64,000 nucleotides of DNA from Ramlibacter algicola. GTDB taxonomy: Bacteria > Pseudomonadota > Gammaproteobacteria > Burkholderiales > Burkholderiaceae_C. Both the position numbers and the translations under genes were made by a program. Of the stretch, positions 18,436 to 28,269 are shown piece after piece (the first letter of the stretch is position 1; each line of letters opens with the position of its first letter). The stretch lies in the NCBI RefSeq assembly GCF_016641735.1, contig NZ_JAEDAO010000001.1, positions 2,046,001 to 2,110,000 of the forward strand, given 5' to 3'. Below the pieces are notes generated by a model. It did not search any database, was not told the DNA's origin, and worked only from the letters and a program-made list of their open reading frames with translations.

Positions 18436-18909
18436 ATGCCGCCGACTCGCCGTCCGCCGCGTCCGCAGGGTGGCTTCACCCTGATCGAGCTGCTGGTCGT
18501 GGTCACCATTTCCGCGATCATGCTCGGCCTGGCCGTGCCGTCGTTCAAGAACTTCATGGCCAGCCAGCGGGTCAAGAGCGCCGCGTCCGAGATCGCCACG
18601 ACGCTCCTGCTGTCGCGCAGCGAGGCGGTCAAGCGCAACGTCACCGTCAACATCACCCCGAGCGGCGGCAACTGGGCCAGCGGCTGGACGGCGGTGGACA
18701 CCGCCGCCACGCCCACCACCCTCGCCACGCAGAACGCGTTCAACGGCGTGACGATCGCCGGCCCCGCCTCCGTCGCCTACCAGGGCAACGGCCGCATCGG
18801 CGCCTCGTCCCAGTTCACGGTGACCAGCACCGCCGTCGCGACCACGCAGCGCTGCGTGAAGGTCGACCTCACCGGCATCCCCAGCACTTCCAGCGGAGCC
18901 TGCTCATGA
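18436..18909 (+). CDS. fimT: GspH/FimT family pseudopilin
   Basis: The 157-residue prepilin has the leader PPRPQGG followed by FTLIELLVVVTISAIMLGLA (glutamate at +5) and a GspH-type C-terminal domain. The SQRVKSAASEIATTLLLSRS segment after the helix is typical of FimT/GspH. It is a minor pilin of the type IV pilus tip. It begins 6 bp after pilE and its stop overlaps the pilV start (ATGA), so all are co-expressed. Confidence 0.9.
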   Translation: MPPTRRPPRPQGGFTLIELLVVVTISAIMLGLAVPSFKNFMASQRVKSAASEIATTLLLSRSEAVKRNVTVNITPSGGNWASGWTAVDTAATPTTLATQNAFNGVTIAGPASVAYQGNGRIGASSQFTVTSTAVATTQRCVKVDLTGIPSTSSGACS

Positions 18910-19496
18910 CCCGCCGCCGCATGCGCATGTCGCGCCCGCGCCGCCGCCAGGCCGGCGCGACGCTGGTCGAGATCCTCGTGTCCCTGATGATCCTGATGGT
19001 CGGCCTGCTGGGCCTGATCGGCGTCATGGTCCAGAGCCAGCGCGCGCAACTGGAGTCGTACCAGCGCGTGCAGGCGCTCCTGCTGGCGCAGGACATGGTG
19101 GCGCGCATCGCGTCCAACCGCATGGCCTCGGACTGCTACGCGCTCGGCACGACGGAGATCGCCGCCGGCAGCTCGGTGCCGGCACCCCCGGGCACTTGTG
19201 CCACGGCCGCTGCCGCCAAGACACGCGCGACCCAGGACCTGACGGACTGGCAGAACCTGCTGGCGGGCGCCGCCGAGCAATCGGGCGGCAACAACGCGGG
19301 CTCCATCCTCGGTGCGCGTGGCTGCATCAGCAAGGACGCCACGACCGGCATCTTCCAGGTGAGCGTCGCCTGGCAAGGCATCAACGCCGTCGGTGCGCCG
19401 CCGGCGGGCATCACCTGTGGCACGGGCCAGTTCGGCGCCGACGATGCCCAGCGGCGCGCGGTGAGCGTCACCGTCCTGCCTCCCACCGCAAGCTGA
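18906..19496 (+). CDS. pilV: Type IV pilus modification/minor pilin PilV
   Basis: The 196-residue prepilin has an Arg-rich leader ending RRRQAG, then ATLVEILVSLMILMVGLLGL with glutamate at +5, the usual PilV helix. Four cysteines lie in the globular part. The ATG at 18906 overlaps the fimT stop. PilV is one of the minor pilins that prime pilus assembly and interact with PilY1. Confidence 0.88.
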   Translation: MTRRRMRMSRPRRRQAGATLVEILVSLMILMVGLLGLIGVMVQSQRAQLESYQRVQALLLAQDMVARIASNRMASDCYALGTTEIAAGSSVPAPPGTCATAAAAKTRATQDLTDWQNLLAGAAEQSGGNNAGSILGARGCISKDATTGIFQVSVAWQGINAVGAPPAGITCGTGQFGADDAQRRAVSVTVLPPTAS

Positions 19497-19498
19497 CC

Positions 19499-20635
19499 AT
19501 GACCAAGCTGCAGCCATCACAAGCCCTCCGCTCGCCGGCCCGCCAGCGCGGCCTGACGCTGGTCGAATTCATGATCTCGATCGTGCTCGGCATGATCATG
19601 GTCGCGGCGCTGGCGACGCTGATCGCGGACCAGAGCAACAACCGCGCGGAGGTCGAACGCAACGGGCGGCTGATCGAGAACGGCCGCTACTCCGTGCGCA
19701 TGATGGTCGACGACCTGCAGATGGCCGGCTACTGGGGCGAGTTGTCCAACACGCCCGCGTATGCCGGCGCCGCACTGCCCGATCCCTGCGAGCTGGCCGC
19801 GTCGAACATCAAGGACGCGATGGGCATCCACGTGCAGGCGTACGACTGGCCGGCAGCGAGCGCCGCGGCGGGCTACAACGCCACTGGCACGGCGCCGACG
19901 CTGTCCTGCATCGGCAACGTCAAGCCGGGCACCGACGTCATCGTGGTTCGGCATGCCGACCCCGACGCCAGCGCGCTGCAAACCGGCGGCATCACCGACA
20001 TGAACAAGGTGGCCGCCGCGGCCGGCTCCGTGATGCTGCAGACCGGCATGATCGCCGCCACCCAGGGCTTCGACTACATGATGGTGGCCGCCAGCTCCAC
20101 GGCGAACACCAACACCACCAACTTCACGCTGGTGAAGAAGGATCTCACGACCCGCGCCACCCTGCGCAAGACGGTCGTGCGCATCTATTACGTCAGCAGC
20201 TGCAGCGTGGAAGTCGCCGGCAGCTGCGTGGGCGCCGACAACGGCAACCCGATCCCGACGCTGAAGATGGCGGAACTCTCGACTGCCGGCGGCGCGCCGG
20301 CGTGGACCAAGGTGTCGCTGGCCGAAGGCATCGAGAACCTGCAGGTCACTTTCGGCGTGGACAGCGACAACGACGGCGCCCCCAACGGCCTGGACGTCGC
20401 CCCCGGTTCCGTCGCCCTGGCCAGCTGGCCTGACGTCATGAGCGCCAAGCTCACCCTGCTGGTCCGCAGCAACGAGGCCAGCCCGGGCTACAGCGACGCC
20501 AAGACCTATGCGATGGGGACCGTCGACTCCGCCGGCACGGACGGCACGGTCGTGGCCGCCAGCGACCGCTACAGGCGCCACGTGTTCGTGCAGTCGGTGC
20601 GCTTCGTCAACCCGAGCGGGAGGAGGACGTCGTGA
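19499..20635 (+). CDS. pilW: Type IV pilus minor pilin PilW
   Basis: The 378-residue prepilin has the leader PARQRG and the helix LTLVEFMISIVLGMIMVAAL, followed by NGRLIENGRYSVRMMVDDLQMAGY, here given in parts: NGRLIENGRYSVRM marks PilW proteins. The large size and the C-terminal RRHVFVQSVRFVNPS segment fit PilW. The start lies 2 bp after the pilV stop. The stop overlaps the GTG start of pilX. Confidence 0.9.
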   Translation: MTKLQPSQALRSPARQRGLTLVEFMISIVLGMIMVAALATLIADQSNNRAEVERNGRLIENGRYSVRMMVDDLQMAGYWGELSNTPAYAGAALPDPCELAASNIKDAMGIHVQAYDWPAASAAAGYNATGTAPTLSCIGNVKPGTDVIVVRHADPDASALQTGGITDMNKVAAAAGSVMLQTGMIAATQGFDYMMVAASSTANTNTTNFTLVKKDLTTRATLRKTVVRIYYVSSCSVEVAGSCVGADNGNPIPTLKMAELSTAGGAPAWTKVSLAEGIENLQVTFGVDSDNDGAPNGLDVAPGSVALASWPDVMSAKLTLLVRSNEASPGYSDAKTYAMGTVDSAGTDGTVVAASDRYRRHVFVQSVRFVNPSGRRTS

Positions 20636-21165
20636 GCCGCCGCATCCAGTCCGGCATGACCCTGGTCATCGCCCTCATCATGCTGATCGTGCTGACCCTG
20701 CTCGTGGTGTCGGCCATCCGCTTCGGCAACATCAGCCTCAAGATCGCGGGCAACGCGCAGACCGAGGCCGAGGCCTTTGCCGCCGCGCAGGTTGCCGTCG
20801 AGACGACTGTCGCGGCCATCGCCGCGTCGCCCAACATCGCCACGATCGGCGCCAACCCCCAACTCGCGGTGAGCACGGGCGCGGTCACGTACACCGCCTC
20901 GGTCTCCGCACCCTCGTGCGTCTACAGCAAGCCCGTCAGCACCGACACGCTGGACCCGGGCAAGGCCGCCGACCAGGTGTGCTTCGAGGGCCAGGACCAG
21001 GACAAGCTGGTGACGTCGGGCGGCACCCTCACGGTGACGCCGAGCGCGTGCAAGGACCAGCAATGGGAAGTGACGGCTGGGGTGAACGATCCGAATTCCG
21101 GCGCCAGCGTGGCGATCCTGCAGGGCGCCGCCGTGCGCGTGGGCGCGCAGGTGAACTGCCCGTGA
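20632..21165 (+). CDS. pilX: Type IV pilus assembly protein PilX
   Basis: The 177-residue protein starts at GTG, supported by GGGAGGAGG upstream and a GTGA overlap with pilW. Its N-terminal helix MTLVIALIMLIVLTLLVVSA lacks glutamate at +5, as usual for PilX/GspK-type tip pilins, and is followed by IRFGNISLKIAGNAQTEAEA, matching PilX_N domains. Four cysteines are visible. It belongs to the tip complex with PilV, PilW and PilY1. Confidence 0.88.
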   Translation: MSRRIQSGMTLVIALIMLIVLTLLVVSAIRFGNISLKIAGNAQTEAEAFAAAQVAVETTVAAIAASPNIATIGANPQLAVSTGAVTYTASVSAPSCVYSKPVSTDTLDPGKAADQVCFEGQDQDKLVTSGGTLTVTPSACKDQQWEVTAGVNDPNSGASVAILQGAAVRVGAQVNCP

Positions 21166-21200
21166 GGACGACCATGCACCTGCCGCAGAGGGGACTGATC

Positions 21201-24200
21201 ATGAAAAGAATGCAATGGGTGCTGGCGCTGATGGCGCTGCTGCTGGCCGGCTATTCGGCGTCGCTGCGCGCCGAGGACACCGACATCTACGTCGACAACA
21301 GCGGCACCTCGGGCACCCCGAACGTGCTGTTCATCCTCGACAACGGCGCCAACTTCGACGCCACGGCGAGCGGCCCCGGCTGCTCGGCCTATTCGGGCAC
21401 CAGCACCCCGCCGTCGCTGGGCTCGCAGAAGTCCGCCGGCATGCTGCAATGCGCGCTGGTGGATGCGATCAATTCGCTGCCCGACGGCTCCGTGAACATC
21501 GGCCTGATGGTGAGCAACGGGAACGGCTACGCGACCTCGTCCCCGGCCGCGACCACCAACGCGTACCACGAGCTGTGCGCCGCAAGCGGCGGTGGCGGTT
21601 GCCTGCTGCGCAAGCTGACGCCGATGACCACCGCGACGAACCCGACGTACGGCAAGTCGAACAAGCAGAGCATGATCGACTTCATCAAGTCGTGGAATGC
21701 CACGGGCAACAACAACGGCCCGAACGACTTCAGCGTCAAGGTGAACACCGCGTCGCAGTCCGCCGACGCGGTGATGCAGGAGGCCTGGGCCTATTTCAAC
21801 GGCAAGACCGGCCTGTCGGGCACGACCTACTCGCCGTCCCAGCTGACCGGCTGCCAGCGCAACTTCATCATCTACATCGCCAACACCGACAAGAGCCCCA
21901 GCAACGGCAATCCCTCGCCGGGCCCGGACGGCGCGTCGAACAACTGGTCGATGGCGGACACCCGCGTGAACGCCAGCGACTCGCAGAAGGGCAAGATCAC
22001 CACGGCCGCGGCGTTCAATCCGGCTATGTGCGGCATCACCAGCGTGGTGGCCACCAGCTCGAGCGGTGATTGGTCGACGAACTGGGCCGACGAGTGGGCG
22101 CGCCTCATGTTCCAGCAGGACGCCGGCACAAACTCTCCCACAGGGCAGAGCAACGGTCTCCAGAACATCATCACGTATACGATCGGCATGCAGGGCACCT
22201 GCGGCGCCAACTACAAGGCCGATTACCCGGCCCTGCTGTCCAGCATGGCCACGTATGGTGGCGGCAAGTTCTTCCCGACCAGCGACGCGTCCGGGCTGAC
22301 CGAGGCGCTGCTGAAGATCCTCAACGAGGTGCAGGCGGTCAACAGCGTGTTCTCGTCGGCGTCGCTGCCGGTGTCGGTGAACGCGCAGGGCACCTACCTG
22401 AACCAGATCTTCCTGGGGATGTTCCGCCCGGATGCCGAGGGCAACCCGCGGTGGATGGGCAACCTGAAGCAGTACAAGCTGGTCACCGGCACCAACGGCG
22501 CGCTGGTGATGGGCGACGCGAGGGGGCAGGCGGCGATCAGTTCCGCGGGCACCGGCTTCCTGTCGCCCAGCGCGGAGAGCTACTGGACTTACAAGGACAC
22601 CACCACGGCGCCGGACGACACGGCCACCGGCGGCTTCTTCGTCAATGACCTCAAGGGGGCGACGCCCACCGCGTTCGACCTGCCCGACGGCGAGGTCGTG
22701 GAGAAGGGCGGCGTCGCGCAGCAGTTGCGCAAGGAGAACCTGAGGGCCACGTTCGCCGGCGCGATGGCCGCCACCACGAACCCGCGGCGCCTGTACACCT
22801 ACTGCCCGGCCGGCGGCACGTGCGACCCCAACCTCACGAACGGCGGCAACGAGTTCTCCACCGCCAACAGTGCCATCGCCGCCAATGCCTTCGGCGCGGA
22901 CAACTCGGTGCGGATCAATTCGATCGTGCGCACCGGCACGACCGCGCTGGTGACGACGCAGGGCAACCACGGCTTCACGGCGGGCTCCGTGGTGACGATC
23001 CGCAACGTCAACCAGGCGGCGTACAACGTCACGCGGACGCTCACGGCGGCGAACATCAACAGCTCGAACAGCTTCACCATCACGGGGCTCCCGGACACGC
23101 CCAAAACGCCGGCGGTCGGCACCTACGTGCTGAGCAAGCCCGGCGTGGCGAGCTTCGGCCTCGCCTCGATCACGCGGCCGGCCTGCAGCACGTCCGGATG
23201 CGCGACGTCGACGGAGCTGGCAACGGTGGTGACCTCGATACCGCACAGCTTCGCCAACGGCGACTCCGTGCAGTTCAGCAGCACGATCGCAGGCTATTCG
23301 TCGCCCGTGGTGATCGGCAACGTGGCCAACGGAACCAACACCGGTTCGTTCACGATCTCGCTGACGCTGTCTCCGCCGGCGGGCGCCGGCGCTACCGGCA
23401 CGCTCGCCTACCCGAGCAGCACGGCCACCGCCATCTCGGGCAACATGTCCGGGTCCGGCACCACGGTCACCGCGACCACGGCAGGGCACACCTTCCATGA
23501 CCAGCAGTCGGTGACGATCACCGGCAGCAAGGGCGTGGACGGCACGTACCGGATCACCCGGATCAACTCGACCCAGTTCAGCTTCACCGCCAGCTTCAAC
23601 AACAGCAACGACCTGAAGCCCGCCACCAACGGCGGCACCACCTACGCATCCGTGGCGACGACCCCGCAGACGGTGAACCTGCAGCGGATGAACAATGCGG
23701 CATCGGCGACGATCCAGGCGTCGAACCTGCCAGCGAACTACTTCACCAGCGGCGACGTGCTGAACGTCACGTCGGCGTCGGCGGGATTCGTGCCCACCAG
23801 CGGCAGCGCCACGATCTCGTGCAACGGCAGCTGCACGACGGCGACCTACACCGTGTCCCTGCCGCCCGCGGCGGCCATCATCCCGGACGGCACCACGGTC
23901 AGCGTCGGCGGAGCGTCGATCACGGCGTCCTCCGTGTCCCGTAGCGCCACGGGGACGGTGACGGTGGTCGTGCCCTCCAATTCCCTGGTGACGGGGGACA
24001 CGGTCACCATCGCGCCGCTGAACGGCACCGGCTACACCGACGAATCGGAATACGCCGGGTCCTACGCGGTCACCTGCACTGTGAACCCGGGCTGCACCAC
24101 GCTGACCTACGGGCCGATCCCGCTGAACCCGACCACCCCGGCCACCGGCGCCAACATGCAGGCGTACAGCGCCACGTCCTCGCCCGACCGCGACACCGTG

Positions 24201-25829
24201 ATCAAGTGGGTGCGCGGCCTGGACAACCAGGGCGACGAGAAGGGCCCGGGCAACGGCATCAAGGTGCGCGAATCCATCCACGGCGACGTGCTGCATTCGC
24301 GCCCGCTCGTGATCAACTACGGCGACAGCCGCGGCATCGTGGCGTTCTACGGCGCCAACGACGGCGTGTTCCGCGCCATCAACGGGAACCAGGCCGGCAG
24401 GATCGGTTCGGTGGACCCCGGCGGCGAGCTGTGGGGCCTGGTGCTGCCGGAGCACTACCCGTACCTGAACCGCCTGCGCACGAACTCGCCGGAACTGCAG
24501 TTCCCGTCCACGGTCCTCAAGACGGCGCTGCCCAAGAACTACTTCGTGGACGGCCCGACCGGCGTTTACCAGAAGCTGACCGCGACCGGTTCGATCGAAA
24601 CCGCCTACATCTACCTCACCATGCGCCGGGGCGGTCGCTTCCTGTACGCGCTCGACATCACGCAGCCGCAGTCGCCCCAGGTCCTGTGGCGCATCGACAC
24701 CAACAGCACGGGCTTCGAGGAACTGGGCCAGACCTGGTCGCGCCCGCGCCTGACGCTCCTGCAGAACTACGCCAACCCGGTGCTCGTGTTCGGCGGCGGT
24801 TATGACCCCGCGCACGACACCGAGCCCGCGGGCACCGCCGCCATGGGCCGCGCCATCTACATCGTGGACGCGGTGTCCGGAGCGCTCGTGTGGCGCGCCC
24901 AGCCGAGCTGCGGCGCAAGCGGCACCTGCCGGGCAGTGCCGGGCATGACCCAGCCGATCCCATCGGACATCGCCTTCGTGGACCGCGACAACAACGGCAA
25001 GGTCGACAAGCTGTACGTCGGCGACCTGGGCGGCAACGTCTGGCGCGTCGACGTCAACACGGCGGATACGGCCACGTGGGCCGTGAGCAAGGTCGCCTCC
25101 CTGGGCTGCGACGACGGCGTCGCCGCGGCCTCCCTCTGCAGCGACGGCAAGCCGGTGCGCAAGTTCTTCTTCCCGCCGTCGGTGCTGTCCATCAAGGCAG
25201 CGGGCGCCACGGGGTCCTACGACGCGCTGTCGCTCGCCTCCGGCGACCGGGAGCACCCGCTGAAGAACACGGCCGCCGGCTCGTCCTACAACACGGTCGA
25301 CCGCTTCTTCCTCGTGAGGGACACGGGGACGGCCCTCGGTTCTCCGATGGCGTCGCCCCTGAAGCTCTCGGACCTGTTCAACGCCACCAGCACCACCTGG
25401 GACGGCACCCGCAGCGGCGTGTACATCACGCTGGCGACCGGCGAGAAGGCGGTCAACGCACCGCTGGCCGTCAACGGCACGGTGTTCTTTGCGACCAACA
25501 AGCCCGTGGACACCACTGCCACCTGCGCGGCCAACCTGGGCGAGGCGCGCGCCTACGGCGTCAATCCCTTCGACGGCACGTTCGTGAGCAACGTCCTGCA
25601 AGGCGGCGGCATGCCCCCGAGCGCGGTGGCGGGCATCGTCCAGATGACCAAGGACAACGGCAACGGCGGTACGACCACGTACAACGAGAAGTTCTGCATC
25701 GGCTGCGGCATCTCGGGCAGCCAGCTGGGCGGCACCAACAACAACCCCTGCAACTCGGCGCTCGAGAACTGCAACGTGGGCAAGGTCATCCCGAAGAACC
25801 TGCGCCGCACCTACTGGTACAAGAAGTAG
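21201..25829 (+). CDS. pilY1: PilC/PilY1 family type IV pilus tip-associated protein
   Basis: The protein has 1542 residues and a signal peptide (MKRMQWVLALMALLLAGYSA). The N-terminal region (to about residue 560) resembles a von Willebrand A fold (NVLFILDNGANF), but the metal site DxSxS is replaced. The C-terminal PilY1 propeller (about 990-1542) starts near GDVLHSRPLVINYGDS and contains the calcium-binding loop DRDNNGKVDKLYVGD. Between them lie about 415 residues of Thr/Ser/Gly-rich beta repeats not normally needed for PilY1. PilY1 sits at the pilus tip and acts in adhesion, mechanosensing and retraction control. The ATG at 21201 is favoured by AGAGGGG upstream; ATG at 21174 would give 9 more residues. 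A terminator follows. Confidence 0.93.
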   Translation: MKRMQWVLALMALLLAGYSASLRAEDTDIYVDNSGTSGTPNVLFILDNGANFDATASGPGCSAYSGTSTPPSLGSQKSAGMLQCALVDAINSLPDGSVNIGLMVSNGNGYATSSPAATTNAYHELCAASGGGGCLLRKLTPMTTATNPTYGKSNKQSMIDFIKSWNATGNNNGPNDFSVKVNTASQSADAVMQEAWAYFNGKTGLSGTTYSPSQLTGCQRNFIIYIANTDKSPSNGNPSPGPDGASNNWSMADTRVNASDSQKGKITTAAAFNPAMCGITSVVATSSSGDWSTNWADEWARLMFQQDAGTNSPTGQSNGLQNIITYTIGMQGTCGANYKADYPALLSSMATYGGGKFFPTSDASGLTEALLKILNEVQAVNSVFSSASLPVSVNAQGTYLNQIFLGMFRPDAEGNPRWMGNLKQYKLVTGTNGALVMGDARGQAAISSAGTGFLSPSAESYWTYKDTTTAPDDTATGGFFVNDLKGATPTAFDLPDGEVVEKGGVAQQLRKENLRATFAGAMAATTNPRRLYTYCPAGGTCDPNLTNGGNEFSTANSAIAANAFGADNSVRINSIVRTGTTALVTTQGNHGFTAGSVVTIRNVNQAAYNVTRTLTAANINSSNSFTITGLPDTPKTPAVGTYVLSKPGVASFGLASITRPACSTSGCATSTELATVVTSIPHSFANGDSVQFSSTIAGYSSPVVIGNVANGTNTGSFTISLTLSPPAGAGATGTLAYPSSTATAISGNMSGSGTTVTATTAGHTFHDQQSVTITGSKGVDGTYRITRINSTQFSFTASFNNSNDLKPATNGGTTYASVATTPQTVNLQRMNNAASATIQASNLPANYFTSGDVLNVTSASAGFVPTSGSATISCNGSCTTATYTVSLPPAAAIIPDGTTVSVGGASITASSVSRSATGTVTVVVPSNSLVTGDTVTIAPLNGTGYTDESEYAGSYAVTCTVNPGCTTLTYGPIPLNPTTPATGANMQAYSATSSPDRDTVIKWVRGLDNQGDEKGPGNGIKVRESIHGDVLHSRPLVINYGDSRGIVAFYGANDGVFRAINGNQAGRIGSVDPGGELWGLVLPEHYPYLNRLRTNSPELQFPSTVLKTALPKNYFVDGPTGVYQKLTATGSIETAYIYLTMRRGGRFLYALDITQPQSPQVLWRIDTNSTGFEELGQTWSRPRLTLLQNYANPVLVFGGGYDPAHDTEPAGTAAMGRAIYIVDAVSGALVWRAQPSCGASGTCRAVPGMTQPIPSDIAFVDRDNNGKVDKLYVGDLGGNVWRVDVNTADTATWAVSKVASLGCDDGVAAASLCSDGKPVRKFFFPPSVLSIKAAGATGSYDALSLASGDREHPLKNTAAGSSYNTVDRFFLVRDTGTALGSPMASPLKLSDLFNATSTTWDGTRSGVYITLATGEKAVNAPLAVNGTVFFATNKPVDTTATCAANLGEARAYGVNPFDGTFVSNVLQGGGMPPSAVAGIVQMTKDNGNGGTTTYNEKFCIGCGISGSQLGGTNNNPCNSALENCNVGKVIPKNLRRTYWYKK

Positions 25830-25848
25830 TCGCGCACGGCATCGATGC

Positions 25849-25880
25849 GAAGGGCGCCTGAGGGCGCCCTTCGTCTTTCT
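25849..25880 (+). terminator. Intrinsic terminator after pilY1
   Basis: A perfect 10-bp stem, GAAGGGCGCC (25849-25858) with GGCGCCCTTC (25863-25872), has a 4-base loop and is followed by GTCTTTCT. It lies 20 bp after the pilY1 stop and would end the pilE-pilY1 transcript. Confidence 0.85.
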
Positions 25881-25962
25881 CCACCGGCCGGATGGCGCCG
25901 GTGCGGCGCGCCTCCTGCAGCTGGTGGTGGGAGCGGCGGGGAGCGCTGCCTACCCTGCGCGG

Positions 25963-26523
25963 ATGCACTTCCATCCCGTACCGGCCGCGCAGCGCGGCTT
26001 CTCCCTCGTCGAACTGCTCGCGGTGCTCGCCGTCGCCGCCGTGCTGCTGGGCGTGGGCCTGCCGTCGCTGCGATCGCTCGTCGGCTCGATGGCGGCCAGC
26101 GCGGCCAGCAACGACCTGCTCGCCGACCTGCTGTTCGCGCGCAGCGAGGCGCTCAAGCGCAAGGCGCGCGTCACGCTGTGCAAGTCGGCCGACGGCGCGA
26201 CGTGCACGACGGCCGGCCGCTGGGACCAGGGCTGGATCGTCTTCGTCGACAGCAACGGCAACGGCACCCGCGCGGCCGGCGAACTGCTGCTGCAGCGGCA
26301 GCAGGCGCTCGGTGGCGACCTGCACGCCTTGGGCAACGGGACACTCGCGCGCTACGTCGCGTACGCGCCCGACGGGTCGACACGGCAGGTCGGCGGTGCC
26401 TTCCAGGCGGGCACGCTCACGGTGTGCCGCCCGTCCGCGGAGCCGGTGACGGGCCGGCTGATCGTGATCAACGCGAACGGCCGCCCGCGCGTGCAGAAGT
26501 CGGTGCTGGACGGCTGCCCGTGA
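25963..26523 (+). CDS. Second GspH/FimT family pseudopilin
   Basis: The 186-residue prepilin has leader PVPAAQRG followed by FSLVELLAVLAVAAVLLGVG with glutamate at +5, and a GspH domain (NDLLADLLFARSEALKRKAR). A DSNGNGTR stretch with acidic/Asn residues could bind a metal. It is only distantly similar to the FimT at 18436. The pilY1 terminator separates it from the pilus operon, so it probably has its own promoter in 25881-25962. The end is 3 bp from the end of the convergent nrdR gene. ATG at 25963 is chosen because an upstream ATG (25924) adds residues unlike a prepilin leader. Confidence 0.87.
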   Translation: MHFHPVPAAQRGFSLVELLAVLAVAAVLLGVGLPSLRSLVGSMAASAASNDLLADLLFARSEALKRKARVTLCKSADGATCTTAGRWDQGWIVFVDSNGNGTRAAGELLLQRQQALGGDLHALGNGTLARYVAYAPDGSTRQVGGAFQAGTLTVCRPSAEPVTGRLIVINANGRPRVQKSVLDGCP

Positions 26524-26526
26524 GGG

Positions 26527-26976
26527 TCAGCGGCGCACTTCGTCGACGAGCGTCTTGAACTCGTCGATGTCCTCGAAGCTGCGGTAGACGCTGGCGAAGC
26601 GCACGTACGCCACCTTGTCCAGCTTCTTCAGTTCGCGCATCACCAGCTCGCCGATGCGCGCGCTGGGGATCTCGCGCACGCCCAGGTTGAGCAGCTTTTC
26701 CTCGATGCGCTCGACGGCCGCGTCGATCTGCTCGGTGCTCACGGGCCGCTTGCGCAGAGCCAGGTTCATCGACGCCAGCAGCTTGGCGCGCTCGTACTCG
26801 ATGCGGCGGCCGTCCTTCTTCACCACCGCCGGGAACGTGACGTCCGGCCGCTCGTAGGTCGTGAAGCGTTTTTCGCAGTCGATGCACTGGCGCCGGCGGC
26901 GGATGAAGTCCCCGTCCTCGGACACGCGCGTCTCCACCACCTGGGTGTCGGCGTTGCCGCAGAAGGGGCACTTCAT
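26527..26976 (-). CDS. nrdR: Transcriptional repressor NrdR
   Basis: The 149-residue protein has the N-terminal zinc ribbon (CPFCG near residue 3 and CIDC near residue 31) and an ATP-cone domain (about residues 49-139). NrdR senses the ATP/dATP state and represses ribonucleotide reductase genes through NrdR boxes. Length is exactly typical. It lies 10 bp downstream of glyA on the same strand, a frequent glyA-nrdR pairing, so it too should be under the ZTP riboswitch transcript. Confidence 0.97.
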   Translation of the reverse strand: MKCPFCGNADTQVVETRVSEDGDFIRRRRQCIDCEKRFTTYERPDVTFPAVVKKDGRRIEYERAKLLASMNLALRKRPVSTEQIDAAVERIEEKLLNLGVREIPSARIGELVMRELKKLDKVAYVRFASVYRSFEDIDEFKTLVDEVRR

Positions 26977-26986
26977 CGCGCGACCT

Positions 26987-28231
26987 TCACTTGTAGACCG
27001 GGAACCGGCGGGTGAGGGCGTTGACCTTCTCCCGCACGGCGGCGATGTTGGCCGGGTCGCGCGGGTTGTCCAGAACGTCGGCGATCAGGTGCGCCGTCTG
27101 CCGCGCCTCGTCTTCCTTGAAGCCGCGCGTGGTCATCGCAGGCGTGCCGATGCGCACGCCGCTGGTGACCATCGGCTTCTCGGGATCGTTGGGGATCGCG
27201 TTCTTGTTGATGGTCATGTGCGCCTGGCCCAGCACCGCCTCGGCTTCCTTGCCGGTGATGCCCTTGGCGCGCAGGTCGACCAGCATGACGTGGCTCTCGG
27301 TGCGGCCGCTGACGATGCGCAGGCCGCGCTCGACCAGCGTGCGCGCCACGACGTCCGCGTTGCGCACCACCTGCTCCTGGTACGCCTTGAACTCGGGCGT
27401 CAGCGCTTCCTGGAAGGCGACGGCCTTGGCCGCGATGACGTGCATCAGCGGCCCCCCTTGCAGGCCGGGGAAGATGGCGCTGTTGATCGCCTTCTCGTGC
27501 TCGGCCTTCATCAGGATGATGCCGCCGCGCGGGCCGCGCAGGCTCTTGTGGGTGGTGGACGTCACGACGTCGGCATGCGGCACCGGGTTGGGGTAGGCGC
27601 CCGCGGCCACCAGGCCGGCGTAGTGCGCCATGTCCACCATGAAGATCGCGCCGATCTCCCTGGCCACGCGCGCGAAGCGCTCGAAATCGATGCGCAGCGA
27701 GTACGCCGACGCGCCCGCGATGATCAGCTTGGGCTTGTGCTCGCGCGCCTTGCGCTCCATCGCGTCGTAGTCGATGGCTTCGTCCTTGTCGAGGCCGTAC
27801 GAGACGACGTTGAACCACTTGCCCGACATGTTCAGCGCCATGCCGTGGGTGAGGTGGCCGCCTTCGGCCAGGCTCATGCCCATGATGGTGTCGCCCGGCT
27901 TGAGGAAGGCCAGGAACACGGCCTCGTTGGCCTGCGCGCCGGAGTGCGGCTGCACGTTGGCGGCGTCGGCGCCGAACAGCTGCTTGACGCGGTCGATCGC
28001 CAGTTGCTCGGCGACGTCGACGTTCTCGCAGCCGCCGTAGTAGCGCTTGCCGGGATAGCCCTCGGCGTACTTGTTGGTCAGCTGGGTGCCCTGCGCCGCC
28101 ATGACGGCGGGCGAGGCGTAGTTCTCGCTGGCGATCAGCTCGATGTGCTCTTCCTGGCGGCGGTTTTCCGCCGTGATGGCGGCCCAGAGCTCGGGATCGG
28201 TCTGTTCGATGAGGATGTTGCGGTGGAACAT
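26987..28231 (-). CDS. glyA: Serine hydroxymethyltransferase
   Basis: The 414-residue PLP enzyme interconverts serine and glycine and loads one-carbon units on tetrahydrofolate. The signature [16 protein letters not shown] carries the PLP lysine at residue 229, and [14 protein letters not shown] is near residue 30. Length matches E. coli GlyA (417). The start [10 protein letters not shown] is the family N-terminus; the open frame upstream belongs to the leader RNA. That leader folds as a ZTP riboswitch, which ties glyA expression to folate one-carbon status. Confidence 0.98.
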   Translation of the reverse strand: MFHRNILIEQTDPELWAAITAENRRQEEHIELIASENYASPAVMAAQGTQLTNKYAEGYPGKRYYGGCENVDVAEQLAIDRVKQLFGADAANVQPHSGAQANEAVFLAFLKPGDTIMGMSLAEGGHLTHGMALNMSGKWFNVVSYGLDKDEAIDYDAMERKAREHKPKLIIAGASAYSLRIDFERFARVAREIGAIFMVDMAHYAGLVAAGAYPNPVPHADVVTSTTHKSLRGPRGGIILMKAEHEKAINSAIFPGLQGGPLMHVIAAKAVAFQEALTPEFKAYQEQVVRNADVVARTLVERGLRIVSGRTESHVMLVDLRAKGITGKEAEAVLGQAHMTINKNAIPNDPEKPMVTSGVRIGTPAMTTRGFKEDEARQTAHLIADVLDNPRDPANIAAVREKVNALTRRFPVYK

Positions 28232-28269
28232 GCGCGGCAGTCCTGGAGGTGTTGCCCCCCGTGTCGAAC

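Noticed and set aside
21330..21400. Functional metal-dependent adhesion site in PilY1
   Set aside because: The sequence LDNGANF lacks the DxSxS residues, so only a fold resemblance can be claimed.
20922..25601. A 1559-codon open frame antisense to pilY1
   Set aside because: Its composition (Arg, Gly, Val, His rich) is what the reverse strand of a high-GC gene gives, it has no domain, and pilY1 on the other strand is clear.
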